Assembly: GCA_030272155.1 (NCBI GenBank)
Contig: CP126193.1
Coordinates: 3,224,001-3,288,000 of the forward strand
Direction of reading: 5' to 3'
Length of the DNA stretch: 64,000 nt
Source: Tetradesmus obliquus
Taxonomy: Eukaryota > Chlorophyta > Chlorophyceae > Sphaeropleales > Scenedesmaceae
Below are positions 34,502-47,415 of this stretch, piece by piece (within the stretch, counting starts at the first letter, position 1; every line of letters starts with the position of its first letter). The notes below the pieces were generated by a model. The model had not been told where the DNA came from, did not search any database, and saw only the letters and a list, made by a program, of their open reading frames with translations. Made by a program: the position numbers and the translations under genes.

Positions 34502-36414
34502 ATGACCTTGACAGTCGGCCTGGAGGCTGCCGCTGGCCTTGCATACAGGGCCAACAGGGGCAATGTCAATGCAGCCACAGCGGCCATGCGCACCATGCTA
34601 GAGGACGCAGGCCTGCCTGTGCCCTCTAATCCACTGCAATACATGCGGATTTGGGGCCCGCGCATGGATGTTGACGGCAACATTGTCGTCCCTGAGTCAG
34701 GCAGCGGCCGTCCGCCAAAACTGACTGATGCTCAGACGCACACATGCTATGCTGAATGCCTCAACTGGTATGCAGCAGGCAGGCCGCGGCCGTACGAGTC
34801 GGTACACGCGCTCATGACAACCAACCCCGTGGTGCGTGACATCATCACAGCCGCTGGCGTCTCCGGCGAGACCCTGACCAGGCACATGAGGCAGATTGAC
34901 CCGCACTTCCAGTATGGCAAGGTGCGCAACCGGCCCTACCTGGACGCGCAGCACAAGCGGGACAGGGTGACATCGTGTGGTGAGAAGCTGCAGGTGTTTG
35001 AGGAGCAGAAGCCTTGGGTGGTGTATGTGGATGAAAAGGTGATGTGCCTCAGCCAATGCTGCACCAGGGGCTGGTATAGCAGCGATGCAGAGGACTTTGC
35101 CTGGAGCATGCCACGGCTCACGCGCAACCGCAAGACGATCAAGCTGAAGTACATCATTGGCGTCAACTACCAGCTGGGGCCTGTGTGGATCAAGTTCTTC
35201 ACAGGCACAACTGGCATGCCATGGGACAGGGAGGGCTGTGCTTACCGGGTGAGTTCATGCCATGAACAGCTTGGGGGGCCTGCCAGCAGTAACGTGCTGC
35301 ACCGCCTGCTGCAGAGCTGCTGCCCAGCGCACGGCGCGGCCGCACGGGTCATCAGCAGCACCCGCGTGAAGCCACAGCACACTGAACCCAAAGGCCAGTG
35401 CTGCTGTTGCCAGTGCCTCATCCTTGGCTTGCCTGATTGCCAGCGTGTCACCCCGGTTGTTGCGCCTGCCATCCTCTGTATCTATGTGTTGCTCCCCTTG
35501 AACCTCAATCAGCAAGCTGTGTGGCTTCAGCAGCATGGCATCCCACTTGTGCCGGTTCAGCCACAGCCCCTTGCTGCTGCCAGCTACCTGCAGCTGTATC
35601 TTCTTGCTAATAGCAACTGCCTCAACAGCATAGCAGTCAACAGCTGCAGACTGGTCCAGCAATTGATACAGCAACCTCTCATGCTTGCTGCCCCTGCGCG
35701 TGCACACGTGGCATGCGAATGGCTGCTGGCCACGGGATGCTGTTTGCAGTGCCAGCAGCCTTGTGTGCTTCCTGTTGCAGCACTTGCACTTGAACACAAG
35801 CTTGAGGGTGCTGTATGCTGCTTGGTCCTTCAGCAGCATGTAGTTTAATTCTGGCTTATACAGCTGTTCAGCCTCCTTGCTAAACTTCCCCCTGGGCCTG
35901 CCGCCGCGTGCCGCTGCTGCTGTGCTGCTGCCTGCACTGCTGCTGGTACCTGCAGACCACCACAAATGAGGAGGCAACAGGCATGACAGCTGATGAGTAT
36001 GAGGATTGCATCTGGGACCTCAACCTCAACCTGGACACCATCTCAGAACGCCTGGGTTTGCAGCGCCACGCGCCCTGGCTGCTGTCACAGGACAACAGCA
36101 CAGCCCACACCAAGGCTGAGCTTGCGTCGCTAGGCATCTGGCCTGCAGGCAGGCTTTTGAGTTTGCCAGCCCTGAGTCCTGACATGCACAAGGTAGTGGA
36201 GCATGTGCATGCATACCTGACCCAGGCAATGACAGCCTGGCGTTATGCGCGCTGGAACAACAAGCCCAATGACAAGGAGTGCATAGCCAAGTTGGTGGAA
36301 TTGTTCTTTGCCTACCCAGCTGCTTCTGTCCAGGCTGATATTGATAGCCTCCCAGCAACCTACCAGGCAATCATTAACAGTGGTGGGCTGTATGCCCCAC
36401 CAGGCCTGAGGTAG
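34502..36414 (+). CDS. DDE transposase, unit 9
   Basis: Translations match unit 1. Exons 34502-35248 and 35956-36414. Confidence 0.84.
35255..35839 (-). CDS. Intron-nested nuclease, unit 9
   Basis: Translation matches unit 1. The TTG-initiated frame extends to 35977. Confidence 0.7.
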   Translation of the reverse strand: MLLKDQAAYSTLKLVFKCKCCNRKHTRLLALQTASRGQQPFACHVCTRRGSKHERLLYQLLDQSAAVDCYAVEAVAISKKIQLQVAGSSKGLWLNRHKWDAMLLKPHSLLIEVQGEQHIDTEDGRRNNRGDTLAIRQAKDEALATAALAFGFSVLWLHAGAADDPCGRAVRWAAALQQAVQHVTAGRPPKLFMA

Positions 36415-38168
36415 AGGTTGGTGCATGCACTGCTTGCGCAACTCATGCAGATGGGTTGCCTGCTGCTGTTCAACTTGGTTGCTGCAAGCTGTTGCAACAG
36501 CTGATGTGGTGTAGTGACAGCACTGCATATGCTGGATGCATTTCATACCTGCTGCAACGTGATTGTCTTGGTTGTTGATGGGCATGGTGTGTTGGCACCC
36601 ACAGCTGCTGGCGGCACTCGCGCTGCTGCTGCTGCCGAGTGCCTGGCAGCAATGCTCCATGCCTGACATGTGCCTGCAGGAGGCAATGGCACAGTAGAGA
36701 TGGTATGTTACTGGCGGAGGTTCTGGTGCTGATAAGTAAATCGTGTAGAGCCTGGCTGCTGCTGAAATGCAGCAGACCAGTTCTGCCAGGAGGGCGCAGC
36801 TGCTGCTCTGGCCAGCATGCTGCACAGCTGCAATGCTCATGCTAGGTAGCACGCTGTGTGTTCTACTGAAATATCACTTCTGAACTGCGGATGCGTGTTG
36901 CAATACATCGATGTCTGGCCAGGTTGTTGCTCCTCACCTGCTGCACGATTGCGTGATGCCTGCTCGTCCTCGCCCGACCTCCTGCTCCTGCCGTGCTCCT
37001 ATCCGACATTTGAAGCCATATAGTATATTTCCGCGGTTGTGATCAGGGATTCCTGTCGCGCTACAGCAAGCAAGGTGGTAAGATCATGCCGAGTCAAACT
37101 TGGCAACGGCAAAGCTATGCGTGCAGCGATGCTTACATCCGGTGATAGTAGTCAGAAACTGCGAACTTCGATGCTGTATCACTGCAAATATTACCAGCGG
37201 CTGAGCTGCTGGTTCGCAACACACGTCAACAGCCCTAAACCCATGCCATGCAGGGGCTCGATACTCACTGGGTCTCATATTCATTCTCACAGGGCCTTTT
37301 GCCTGCCAAGTATCTGAGTTGCAACAGTATCAATCGCAAACTCGTACGTGTAAGGACGGTTACCACAGGCACACAATGCAGGGCTGAAGAGGCTGAATGC
37401 ATGCACTCCTGCTGTGCTGCGTGCTGCTGCTGCTGTCGACCCCCCAGAAGTACTGCTTTTCAGCACATGTAACTTCCGCACAGAACAGCAACGAAAACGG
37501 TACTTGGGGCAAGGCTGCCAACAGCACACATCAGCACAGCAAGGGGCCAGGAGCTGGTTGCAGGCAGCAGGTGGGCCAGCTGGGCTGCTGCTGCAGCGCG
37601 CTGCATCACTGTGTCACACCCAAATTATCGAGATGCACAAAACGCGTTATTTGCAAGTAGCAAAGCCAGGCAGGGCGAACATCACGAGTGCACACCAGCA
37701 ATGTAATGCCATCACAGAAGCACACACAAGCCCACAGTGCATGGTCAGCCCTGCTGCTGCTGTCAGATGCAAGCATACTTTTTATGTTTCACTCGAAGCA
37801 GCACAGCAGGGCCAAAACACGCAAATCCCCGCAGTTTCTTAGGGCGCCCAGGGACATACGTAAACTCGGTTTTCTGGACATGCACGCAGGCTGCGCACAA
37901 TCTGAGCACACCAATAGATGCATACGGATCTTGACTATGTACCTGCATGTACGAGGCGAGAATCTTTATGAGACCCAGTGACTTCAATTAAATATTCATG
38001 ATTACTCAACAGACAATACTGCATTCACAATACAGTGCTACACAATGACATAGCATGCTAATGCCGTCTGCACAGCCAAGCCGCACCCTCAACCAAGCAC
38101 CGCCGGCGTCACTACTGCTCATGTCCAAGGTTCACCACTGACTAGGGTTTGTACTGTAACTGCAGAAC

Positions 38169-40081
38169 ATGACCTTGACAGTCGGCCTGGAGGCTGCCGC
38201 TGGCCTTGCATACAGGGCCAACAGGGGCAATGTCAATGCAGCCACAGCGGCCATGCGCACCATGCTAGAGGACGCAGGCCTGCCTGTGCCCTCTAATCCA
38301 CTGCAATACATGCGGATTTGGGGCCCGCGCATGGATGTTGACGGCAACATTGTCGTCCCTGAGTCAGGCAGCGGCCGTCCGCCAAAACTGACTGATGCTC
38401 AGACGCACACATGCTATGCTGAATGCCTCAACTGGTATGCAGCAGGCAGGCCGCGGCCGTACGAGTCGGTACACGCGCTCATGACAACCAACCCCGTGGT
38501 GCGTGACATCATCACAGCCGCTGGCGTCTCCGGCGAGACCCTGACCAGGCACATGAGGCAGATTGACCCGCACTTCCAGTATGGCAAGGTGCGCAACCGG
38601 CCCTACCTGGACGCGCAGCACAAGCGGGACAGGGTGACATCGTGTGGTGAGAAGCTGCAGGTGTTTGAGGAGCAGAAGCCTTGGGTGGTGTATGTGGATG
38701 AAAAGGTGATGTGCCTCAGCCAATGCTGCACCAGGGGCTGGTATAGCAGCGATGCAGAGGACTTTGCCTGGAGCATGCCACGGCTCACGCGCAACCGCAA
38801 GACGATCAAGCTGAAGTACATCATTGGCGTCAACTACCAGCTGGGGCCTGTGTGGATCAAGTTCTTCACAGGCACAACTGGCATGCCATGGGACAGGGAG
38901 GGCTGTGCTTACCGGGTGAGTTCATGCCATGAACAGCTTGGGGGGCCTGCCAGCAGTAACGTGCTGCACCGCCTGCTGCAGAGCTGCTGCCCAGCGCACG
39001 GCGCGGCCGCACGGGTCATCAGCAGCACCCGCGTGAAGCCACAGCACACTGAACCCAAAGGCCAGTGCTGCTGTTGCCAGTGCCTCATCCTTGGCTTGCC
39101 TGATTGCCAGCGTGTCACCCCGGTTGTTGCGCCTGCCATCCTCTGTATCTATGTGTTGCTCCCCTTGAACCTCAATCAGCAAGCTGTGTGGCTTCAGCAG
39201 CATGGCATCCCACTTGTGCCGGTTCAGCCACAGCCCCTTGCTGCTGCCAGCTACCTGCAGCTGTATCTTCTTGCTAATAGCAACTGCCTCAACAGCATAG
39301 CAGTCAACAGCTGCAGACTGGTCCAGCAATTGATACAGCAACCTCTCATGCTTGCTGCCCCTGCGCGTGCACACGTGGCATGCGAATGGCTGCTGGCCAC
39401 GGGATGCTGTTTGCAGTGCCAGCAGCCTTGTGTGCTTCCTGTTGCAGCACTTGCACTTGAACACAAGCTTGAGGGTGCTGTATGCTGCTTGGTCCTTCAG
39501 CAGCATGTAGTTTAATTCTGGCTTATACAGCTGTTCAGCCTCCTTGCTAAACTTCCCCCTGGGCCTGCCGCCGCGTGCCGCTGCTGCTGTGCTGCTGCCT
39601 GCACTGCTGCTGGTACCTGCAGACCACCACAAATGAGGAGGCAACAGGCATGACAGCTGATGAGTATGAGGATTGCATCTGGGACCTCAACCTCAACCTG
39701 GACACCATCTCAGAACGCCTGGGTTTGCAGCGCCACGCGCCCTGGCTGCTGTCACAGGACAACAGCACAGCCCACACCAAGGCTGAGCTTGCGTCGCTAG
39801 GCATCTGGCCTGCAGGCAGGCTTTTGAGTTTGCCAGCCCTGAGTCCTGACATGCACAAGGTAGTGGAGCATGTGCATGCATACCTGACCCAGGCAATGAC
39901 AGCCTGGCGTTATGCGCGCTGGAACAACAAGCCCAATGACAAGGAGTGCATAGCCAAGTTGGTGGAATTGTTCTTTGCCTACCCAGCTGCTTCTGTCCAG
40001 GCTGATATTGATAGCCTCCCAGCAACCTACCAGGCAATCATTAACAGTGGTGGGCTGTATGCCCCACCAGGCCTGAGGTAG
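38169..40081 (+). CDS. DDE transposase, unit 10
   Basis: Translations match unit 1. Exons 38169-38915 and 39623-40081. Confidence 0.84.
38922..39506 (-). CDS. Intron-nested nuclease, unit 10
   Basis: Translation matches unit 1. The TTG-initiated frame extends to 39644. Confidence 0.7.
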   Translation of the reverse strand: MLLKDQAAYSTLKLVFKCKCCNRKHTRLLALQTASRGQQPFACHVCTRRGSKHERLLYQLLDQSAAVDCYAVEAVAISKKIQLQVAGSSKGLWLNRHKWDAMLLKPHSLLIEVQGEQHIDTEDGRRNNRGDTLAIRQAKDEALATAALAFGFSVLWLHAGAADDPCGRAVRWAAALQQAVQHVTAGRPPKLFMA

Positions 40082-41835
40082 AGGTTGGTGCATGCACTGC
40101 TTGCGCAACTCATGCAGATGGGTTGCCTGCTGCTGTTCAACTTGGTTGCTGCAAGCTGTTGCAACAGCTGATGTGGTGTAGTGACAGCACTGCATATGCT
40201 GGATGCATTTCATACCTGCTGCAACGTGATTGTCTTGGTTGTTGATGGGCATGGTGTGTTGGCACCCACAGCTGCTGGCGGCACTCGCGCTGCTGCTGCT
40301 GCCGAGTGCCTGGCAGCAATGCTCCATGCCTGACATGTGCCTGCAGGAGGCAATGGCACAGTAGAGATGGTATGTTACTGGCGGAGGTTCTGGTGCTGAT
40401 AAGTAAATCGTGTAGAGCCTGGCTGCTGCTGAAATGCAGCAGACCAGTTCTGCCAGGAGGGCGCAGCTGCTGCTCTGGCCAGCATGCTGCACAGCTGCAA
40501 TGCTCATGCTAGGTAGCACGCTGTGTGTTCTACTGAAATATCACTTCTGAACTGCGGATGCGTGTTGCAATACATCGATGTCTGGCCAGGTTGTTGCTCC
40601 TCACCTGCTGCACGATTGCGTGATGCCTGCTCGTCCTCGCCCGACCTCCTGCTCCTGCCGTGCTCCTATCCGACATTTGAAGCCATATAGTATATTTCCG
40701 CGGTTGTGATCAGGGATTCCTGTCGCGCTACAGCAAGCAAGGTGGTAAGATCATGCCGAGTCAAACTTGGCAACGGCAAAGCTATGCGTGCAGCGATGCT
40801 TACATCCGGTGATAGTAGTCAGAAACTGCGAACTTCGATGCTGTATCACTGCAAATATTACCAGCGGCTGAGCTGCTGGTTCGCAACACACGTCAACAGC
40901 CCTAAACCCATGCCATGCAGGGGCTCGATACTCACTGGGTCTCATATTCATTCTCACAGGGCCTTTTGCCTGCCAAGTATCTGAGTTGCAACAGTATCAA
41001 TCGCAAACTCGTACGTGTAAGGACGGTTACCACAGGCACACAATGCAGGGCTGAAGAGGCTGAATGCATGCACTCCTGCTGTGCTGCGTGCTGCTGCTGC
41101 TGTCGACCCCCCAGAAGTACTGCTTTTCAGCACATGTAACTTCCGCACAGAACAGCAACGAAAACGGTACTTGGGGCAAGGCTGCCAACAGCACACATCA
41201 GCACAGCAAGGGGCCAGGAGCTGGTTGCAGGCAGCAGGTGGGCCAGCTGGGCTGCTGCTGCAGCGCGCTGCATCACTGTGTCACACCCAAATTATCGAGA
41301 TGCACAAAACGCGTTATTTGCAAGTAGCAAAGCCAGGCAGGGCGAACATCACGAGTGCACACCAGCAATGTAATGCCATCACAGAAGCACACACAAGCCC
41401 ACAGTGCATGGTCAGCCCTGCTGCTGCTGTCAGATGCAAGCATACTTTTTATGTTTCACTCGAAGCAGCACAGCAGGGCCAAAACACGCAAATCCCCGCA
41501 GTTTCTTAGGGCGCCCAGGGACATACGTAAACTCGGTTTTCTGGACATGCACGCAGGCTGCGCACAATCTGAGCACACCAATAGATGCATACGGATCTTG
41601 ACTATGTACCTGCATGTACGAGGCGAGAATCTTTATGAGACCCAGTGACTTCAATTAAATATTCATGATTACTCAACAGACAATACTGCATTCACAATAC
41701 AGTGCTACACAATGACATAGCATGCTAATGCCGTCTGCACAGCCAAGCCGCACCCTCAACCAAGCACCGCCGGCGTCACTACTGCTCATGTCCAAGGTTC
41801 ACCACTGACTAGGGTTTGTACTGTAACTGCAGAAC

Positions 41836-43748
41836 ATGACCTTGACAGTCGGCCTGGAGGCTGCCGCTGGCCTTGCATACAGGGCCAACAGGGGCAATGT
41901 CAATGCAGCCACAGCGGCCATGCGCACCATGCTAGAGGACGCAGGCCTGCCTGTGCCCTCTAATCCACTGCAATACATGCGGATTTGGGGCCCGCGCATG
42001 GATGTTGACGGCAACATTGTCGTCCCTGAGTCAGGCAGCGGCCGTCCGCCAAAACTGACTGATGCTCAGACGCACACATGCTATGCTGAATGCCTCAACT
42101 GGTATGCAGCAGGCAGGCCGCGGCCGTACGAGTCGGTACACGCGCTCATGACAACCAACCCCGTGGTGCGTGACATCATCACAGCCGCTGGCGTCTCCGG
42201 CGAGACCCTGACCAGGCACATGAGGCAGATTGACCCGCACTTCCAGTATGGCAAGGTGCGCAACCGGCCCTACCTGGACGCGCAGCACAAGCGGGACAGG
42301 GTGACATCGTGTGGTGAGAAGCTGCAGGTGTTTGAGGAGCAGAAGCCTTGGGTGGTGTATGTGGATGAAAAGGTGATGTGCCTCAGCCAATGCTGCACCA
42401 GGGGCTGGTATAGCAGCGATGCAGAGGACTTTGCCTGGAGCATGCCACGGCTCACGCGCAACCGCAAGACGATCAAGCTGAAGTACATCATTGGCGTCAA
42501 CTACCAGCTGGGGCCTGTGTGGATCAAGTTCTTCACAGGCACAACTGGCATGCCATGGGACAGGGAGGGCTGTGCTTACCGGGTGAGTTCATGCCATGAA
42601 CAGCTTGGGGGGCCTGCCAGCAGTAACGTGCTGCACCGCCTGCTGCAGAGCTGCTGCCCAGCGCACGGCGCGGCCGCACGGGTCATCAGCAGCACCCGCG
42701 TGAAGCCACAGCACACTGAACCCAAAGGCCAGTGCTGCTGTTGCCAGTGCCTCATCCTTGGCTTGCCTGATTGCCAGCGTGTCACCCCGGTTGTTGCGCC
42801 TGCCATCCTCTGTATCTATGTGTTGCTCCCCTTGAACCTCAATCAGCAAGCTGTGTGGCTTCAGCAGCATGGCATCCCACTTGTGCCGGTTCAGCCACAG
42901 CCCCTTGCTGCTGCCAGCTACCTGCAGCTGTATCTTCTTGCTAATAGCAACTGCCTCAACAGCATAGCAGTCAACAGCTGCAGACTGGTCCAGCAATTGA
43001 TACAGCAACCTCTCATGCTTGCTGCCCCTGCGCGTGCACACGTGGCATGCGAATGGCTGCTGGCCACGGGATGCTGTTTGCAGTGCCAGCAGCCTTGTGT
43101 GCTTCCTGTTGCAGCACTTGCACTTGAACACAAGCTTGAGGGTGCTGTATGCTGCTTGGTCCTTCAGCAGCATGTAGTTTAATTCTGGCTTATACAGCTG
43201 TTCAGCCTCCTTGCTAAACTTCCCCCTGGGCCTGCCGCCGCGTGCCGCTGCTGCTGTGCTGCTGCCTGCACTGCTGCTGGTACCTGCAGACCACCACAAA
43301 TGAGGAGGCAACAGGCATGACAGCTGATGAGTATGAGGATTGCATCTGGGACCTCAACCTCAACCTGGACACCATCTCAGAACGCCTGGGTTTGCAGCGC
43401 CACGCGCCCTGGCTGCTGTCACAGGACAACAGCACAGCCCACACCAAGGCTGAGCTTGCGTCGCTAGGCATCTGGCCTGCAGGCAGGCTTTTGAGTTTGC
43501 CAGCCCTGAGTCCTGACATGCACAAGGTAGTGGAGCATGTGCATGCATACCTGACCCAGGCAATGACAGCCTGGCGTTATGCGCGCTGGAACAACAAGCC
43601 CAATGACAAGGAGTGCATAGCCAAGTTGGTGGAATTGTTCTTTGCCTACCCAGCTGCTTCTGTCCAGGCTGATATTGATAGCCTCCCAGCAACCTACCAG
43701 GCAATCATTAACAGTGGTGGGCTGTATGCCCCACCAGGCCTGAGGTAG
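41836..43748 (+). CDS. DDE transposase, unit 11
   Basis: Translations match unit 1. Exons 41836-42582 and 43290-43748. Confidence 0.84.
42589..43173 (-). CDS. Intron-nested nuclease, unit 11
   Basis: Translation matches unit 1. The TTG-initiated frame extends to 43311. Confidence 0.7.
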   Translation of the reverse strand: MLLKDQAAYSTLKLVFKCKCCNRKHTRLLALQTASRGQQPFACHVCTRRGSKHERLLYQLLDQSAAVDCYAVEAVAISKKIQLQVAGSSKGLWLNRHKWDAMLLKPHSLLIEVQGEQHIDTEDGRRNNRGDTLAIRQAKDEALATAALAFGFSVLWLHAGAADDPCGRAVRWAAALQQAVQHVTAGRPPKLFMA

Positions 43749-45502
43749 AGGTTGGTGCATGCACTGCTTGCGCAACTCATGCAGATGGGTTGCCTGCTGC
43801 TGTTCAACTTGGTTGCTGCAAGCTGTTGCAACAGCTGATGTGGTGTAGTGACAGCACTGCATATGCTGGATGCATTTCATACCTGCTGCAACGTGATTGT
43901 CTTGGTTGTTGATGGGCATGGTGTGTTGGCACCCACAGCTGCTGGCGGCACTCGCGCTGCTGCTGCTGCCGAGTGCCTGGCAGCAATGCTCCATGCCTGA
44001 CATGTGCCTGCAGGAGGCAATGGCACAGTAGAGATGGTATGTTACTGGCGGAGGTTCTGGTGCTGATAAGTAAATCGTGTAGAGCCTGGCTGCTGCTGAA
44101 ATGCAGCAGACCAGTTCTGCCAGGAGGGCGCAGCTGCTGCTCTGGCCAGCATGCTGCACAGCTGCAATGCTCATGCTAGGTAGCACGCTGTGTGTTCTAC
44201 TGAAATATCACTTCTGAACTGCGGATGCGTGTTGCAATACATCGATGTCTGGCCAGGTTGTTGCTCCTCACCTGCTGCACGATTGCGTGATGCCTGCTCG
44301 TCCTCGCCCGACCTCCTGCTCCTGCCGTGCTCCTATCCGACATTTGAAGCCATATAGTATATTTCCGCGGTTGTGATCAGGGATTCCTGTCGCGCTACAG
44401 CAAGCAAGGTGGTAAGATCATGCCGAGTCAAACTTGGCAACGGCAAAGCTATGCGTGCAGCGATGCTTACATCCGGTGATAGTAGTCAGAAACTGCGAAC
44501 TTCGATGCTGTATCACTGCAAATATTACCAGCGGCTGAGCTGCTGGTTCGCAACACACGTCAACAGCCCTAAACCCATGCCATGCAGGGGCTCGATACTC
44601 ACTGGGTCTCATATTCATTCTCACAGGGCCTTTTGCCTGCCAAGTATCTGAGTTGCAACAGTATCAATCGCAAACTCGTACGTGTAAGGACGGTTACCAC
44701 AGGCACACAATGCAGGGCTGAAGAGGCTGAATGCATGCACTCCTGCTGTGCTGCGTGCTGCTGCTGCTGTCGACCCCCCAGAAGTACTGCTTTTCAGCAC
44801 ATGTAACTTCCGCACAGAACAGCAACGAAAACGGTACTTGGGGCAAGGCTGCCAACAGCACACATCAGCACAGCAAGGGGCCAGGAGCTGGTTGCAGGCA
44901 GCAGGTGGGCCAGCTGGGCTGCTGCTGCAGCGCGCTGCATCACTGTGTCACACCCAAATTATCGAGATGCACAAAACGCGTTATTTGCAAGTAGCAAAGC
45001 CAGGCAGGGCGAACATCACGAGTGCACACCAGCAATGTAATGCCATCACAGAAGCACACACAAGCCCACAGTGCATGGTCAGCCCTGCTGCTGCTGTCAG
45101 ATGCAAGCATACTTTTTATGTTTCACTCGAAGCAGCACAGCAGGGCCAAAACACGCAAATCCCCGCAGTTTCTTAGGGCGCCCAGGGACATACGTAAACT
45201 CGGTTTTCTGGACATGCACGCAGGCTGCGCACAATCTGAGCACACCAATAGATGCATACGGATCTTGACTATGTACCTGCATGTACGAGGCGAGAATCTT
45301 TATGAGACCCAGTGACTTCAATTAAATATTCATGATTACTCAACAGACAATACTGCATTCACAATACAGTGCTACACAATGACATAGCATGCTAATGCCG
45401 TCTGCACAGCCAAGCCGCACCCTCAACCAAGCACCGCCGGCGTCACTACTGCTCATGTCCAAGGTTCACCACTGACTAGGGTTTGTACTGTAACTGCAGA
45501 AC

Positions 45503-47415
45503 ATGACCTTGACAGTCGGCCTGGAGGCTGCCGCTGGCCTTGCATACAGGGCCAACAGGGGCAATGTCAATGCAGCCACAGCGGCCATGCGCACCATGCT
45601 AGAGGACGCAGGCCTGCCTGTGCCCTCTAATCCACTGCAATACATGCGGATTTGGGGCCCGCGCATGGATGTTGACGGCAACATTGTCGTCCCTGAGTCA
45701 GGCAGCGGCCGTCCGCCAAAACTGACTGATGCTCAGACGCACACATGCTATGCTGAATGCCTCAACTGGTATGCAGCAGGCAGGCCGCGGCCGTACGAGT
45801 CGGTACACGCGCTCATGACAACCAACCCCGTGGTGCGTGACATCATCACAGCCGCTGGCGTCTCCGGCGAGACCCTGACCAGGCACATGAGGCAGATTGA
45901 CCCGCACTTCCAGTATGGCAAGGTGCGCAACCGGCCCTACCTGGACGCGCAGCACAAGCGGGACAGGGTGACATCGTGTGGTGAGAAGCTGCAGGTGTTT
46001 GAGGAGCAGAAGCCTTGGGTGGTGTATGTGGATGAAAAGGTGATGTGCCTCAGCCAATGCTGCACCAGGGGCTGGTATAGCAGCGATGCAGAGGACTTTG
46101 CCTGGAGCATGCCACGGCTCACGCGCAACCGCAAGACGATCAAGCTGAAGTACATCATTGGCGTCAACTACCAGCTGGGGCCTGTGTGGATCAAGTTCTT
46201 CACAGGCACAACTGGCATGCCATGGGACAGGGAGGGCTGTGCTTACCGGGTGAGTTCATGCCATGAACAGCTTGGGGGGCCTGCCAGCAGTAACGTGCTG
46301 CACCGCCTGCTGCAGAGCTGCTGCCCAGCGCACGGCGCGGCCGCACGGGTCATCAGCAGCACCCGCGTGAAGCCACAGCACACTGAACCCAAAGGCCAGT
46401 GCTGCTGTTGCCAGTGCCTCATCCTTGGCTTGCCTGATTGCCAGCGTGTCACCCCGGTTGTTGCGCCTGCCATCCTCTGTATCTATGTGTTGCTCCCCTT
46501 GAACCTCAATCAGCAAGCTGTGTGGCTTCAGCAGCATGGCATCCCACTTGTGCCGGTTCAGCCACAGCCCCTTGCTGCTGCCAGCTACCTGCAGCTGTAT
46601 CTTCTTGCTAATAGCAACTGCCTCAACAGCATAGCAGTCAACAGCTGCAGACTGGTCCAGCAATTGATACAGCAACCTCTCATGCTTGCTGCCCCTGCGC
46701 GTGCACACGTGGCATGCGAATGGCTGCTGGCCACGGGATGCTGTTTGCAGTGCCAGCAGCCTTGTGTGCTTCCTGTTGCAGCACTTGCACTTGAACACAA
46801 GCTTGAGGGTGCTGTATGCTGCTTGGTCCTTCAGCAGCATGTAGTTTAATTCTGGCTTATACAGCTGTTCAGCCTCCTTGCTAAACTTCCCCCTGGGCCT
46901 GCCGCCGCGTGCCGCTGCTGCTGTGCTGCTGCCTGCACTGCTGCTGGTACCTGCAGACCACCACAAATGAGGAGGCAACAGGCATGACAGCTGATGAGTA
47001 TGAGGATTGCATCTGGGACCTCAACCTCAACCTGGACACCATCTCAGAACGCCTGGGTTTGCAGCGCCACGCGCCCTGGCTGCTGTCACAGGACAACAGC
47101 ACAGCCCACACCAAGGCTGAGCTTGCGTCGCTAGGCATCTGGCCTGCAGGCAGGCTTTTGAGTTTGCCAGCCCTGAGTCCTGACATGCACAAGGTAGTGG
47201 AGCATGTGCATGCATACCTGACCCAGGCAATGACAGCCTGGCGTTATGCGCGCTGGAACAACAAGCCCAATGACAAGGAGTGCATAGCCAAGTTGGTGGA
47301 ATTGTTCTTTGCCTACCCAGCTGCTTCTGTCCAGGCTGATATTGATAGCCTCCCAGCAACCTACCAGGCAATCATTAACAGTGGTGGGCTGTATGCCCCA
47401 CCAGGCCTGAGGTAG
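45503..47415 (+). CDS. DDE transposase, unit 12
   Basis: Translations match unit 1. Exons 45503-46249 and 46957-47415. Confidence 0.84.
46256..46840 (-). CDS. Intron-nested nuclease, unit 12
   Basis: Translation matches unit 1. The TTG-initiated frame extends to 46978. Confidence 0.7.
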   Translation of the reverse strand: MLLKDQAAYSTLKLVFKCKCCNRKHTRLLALQTASRGQQPFACHVCTRRGSKHERLLYQLLDQSAAVDCYAVEAVAISKKIQLQVAGSSKGLWLNRHKWDAMLLKPHSLLIEVQGEQHIDTEDGRRNNRGDTLAIRQAKDEALATAALAFGFSVLWLHAGAADDPCGRAVRWAAALQQAVQHVTAGRPPKLFMA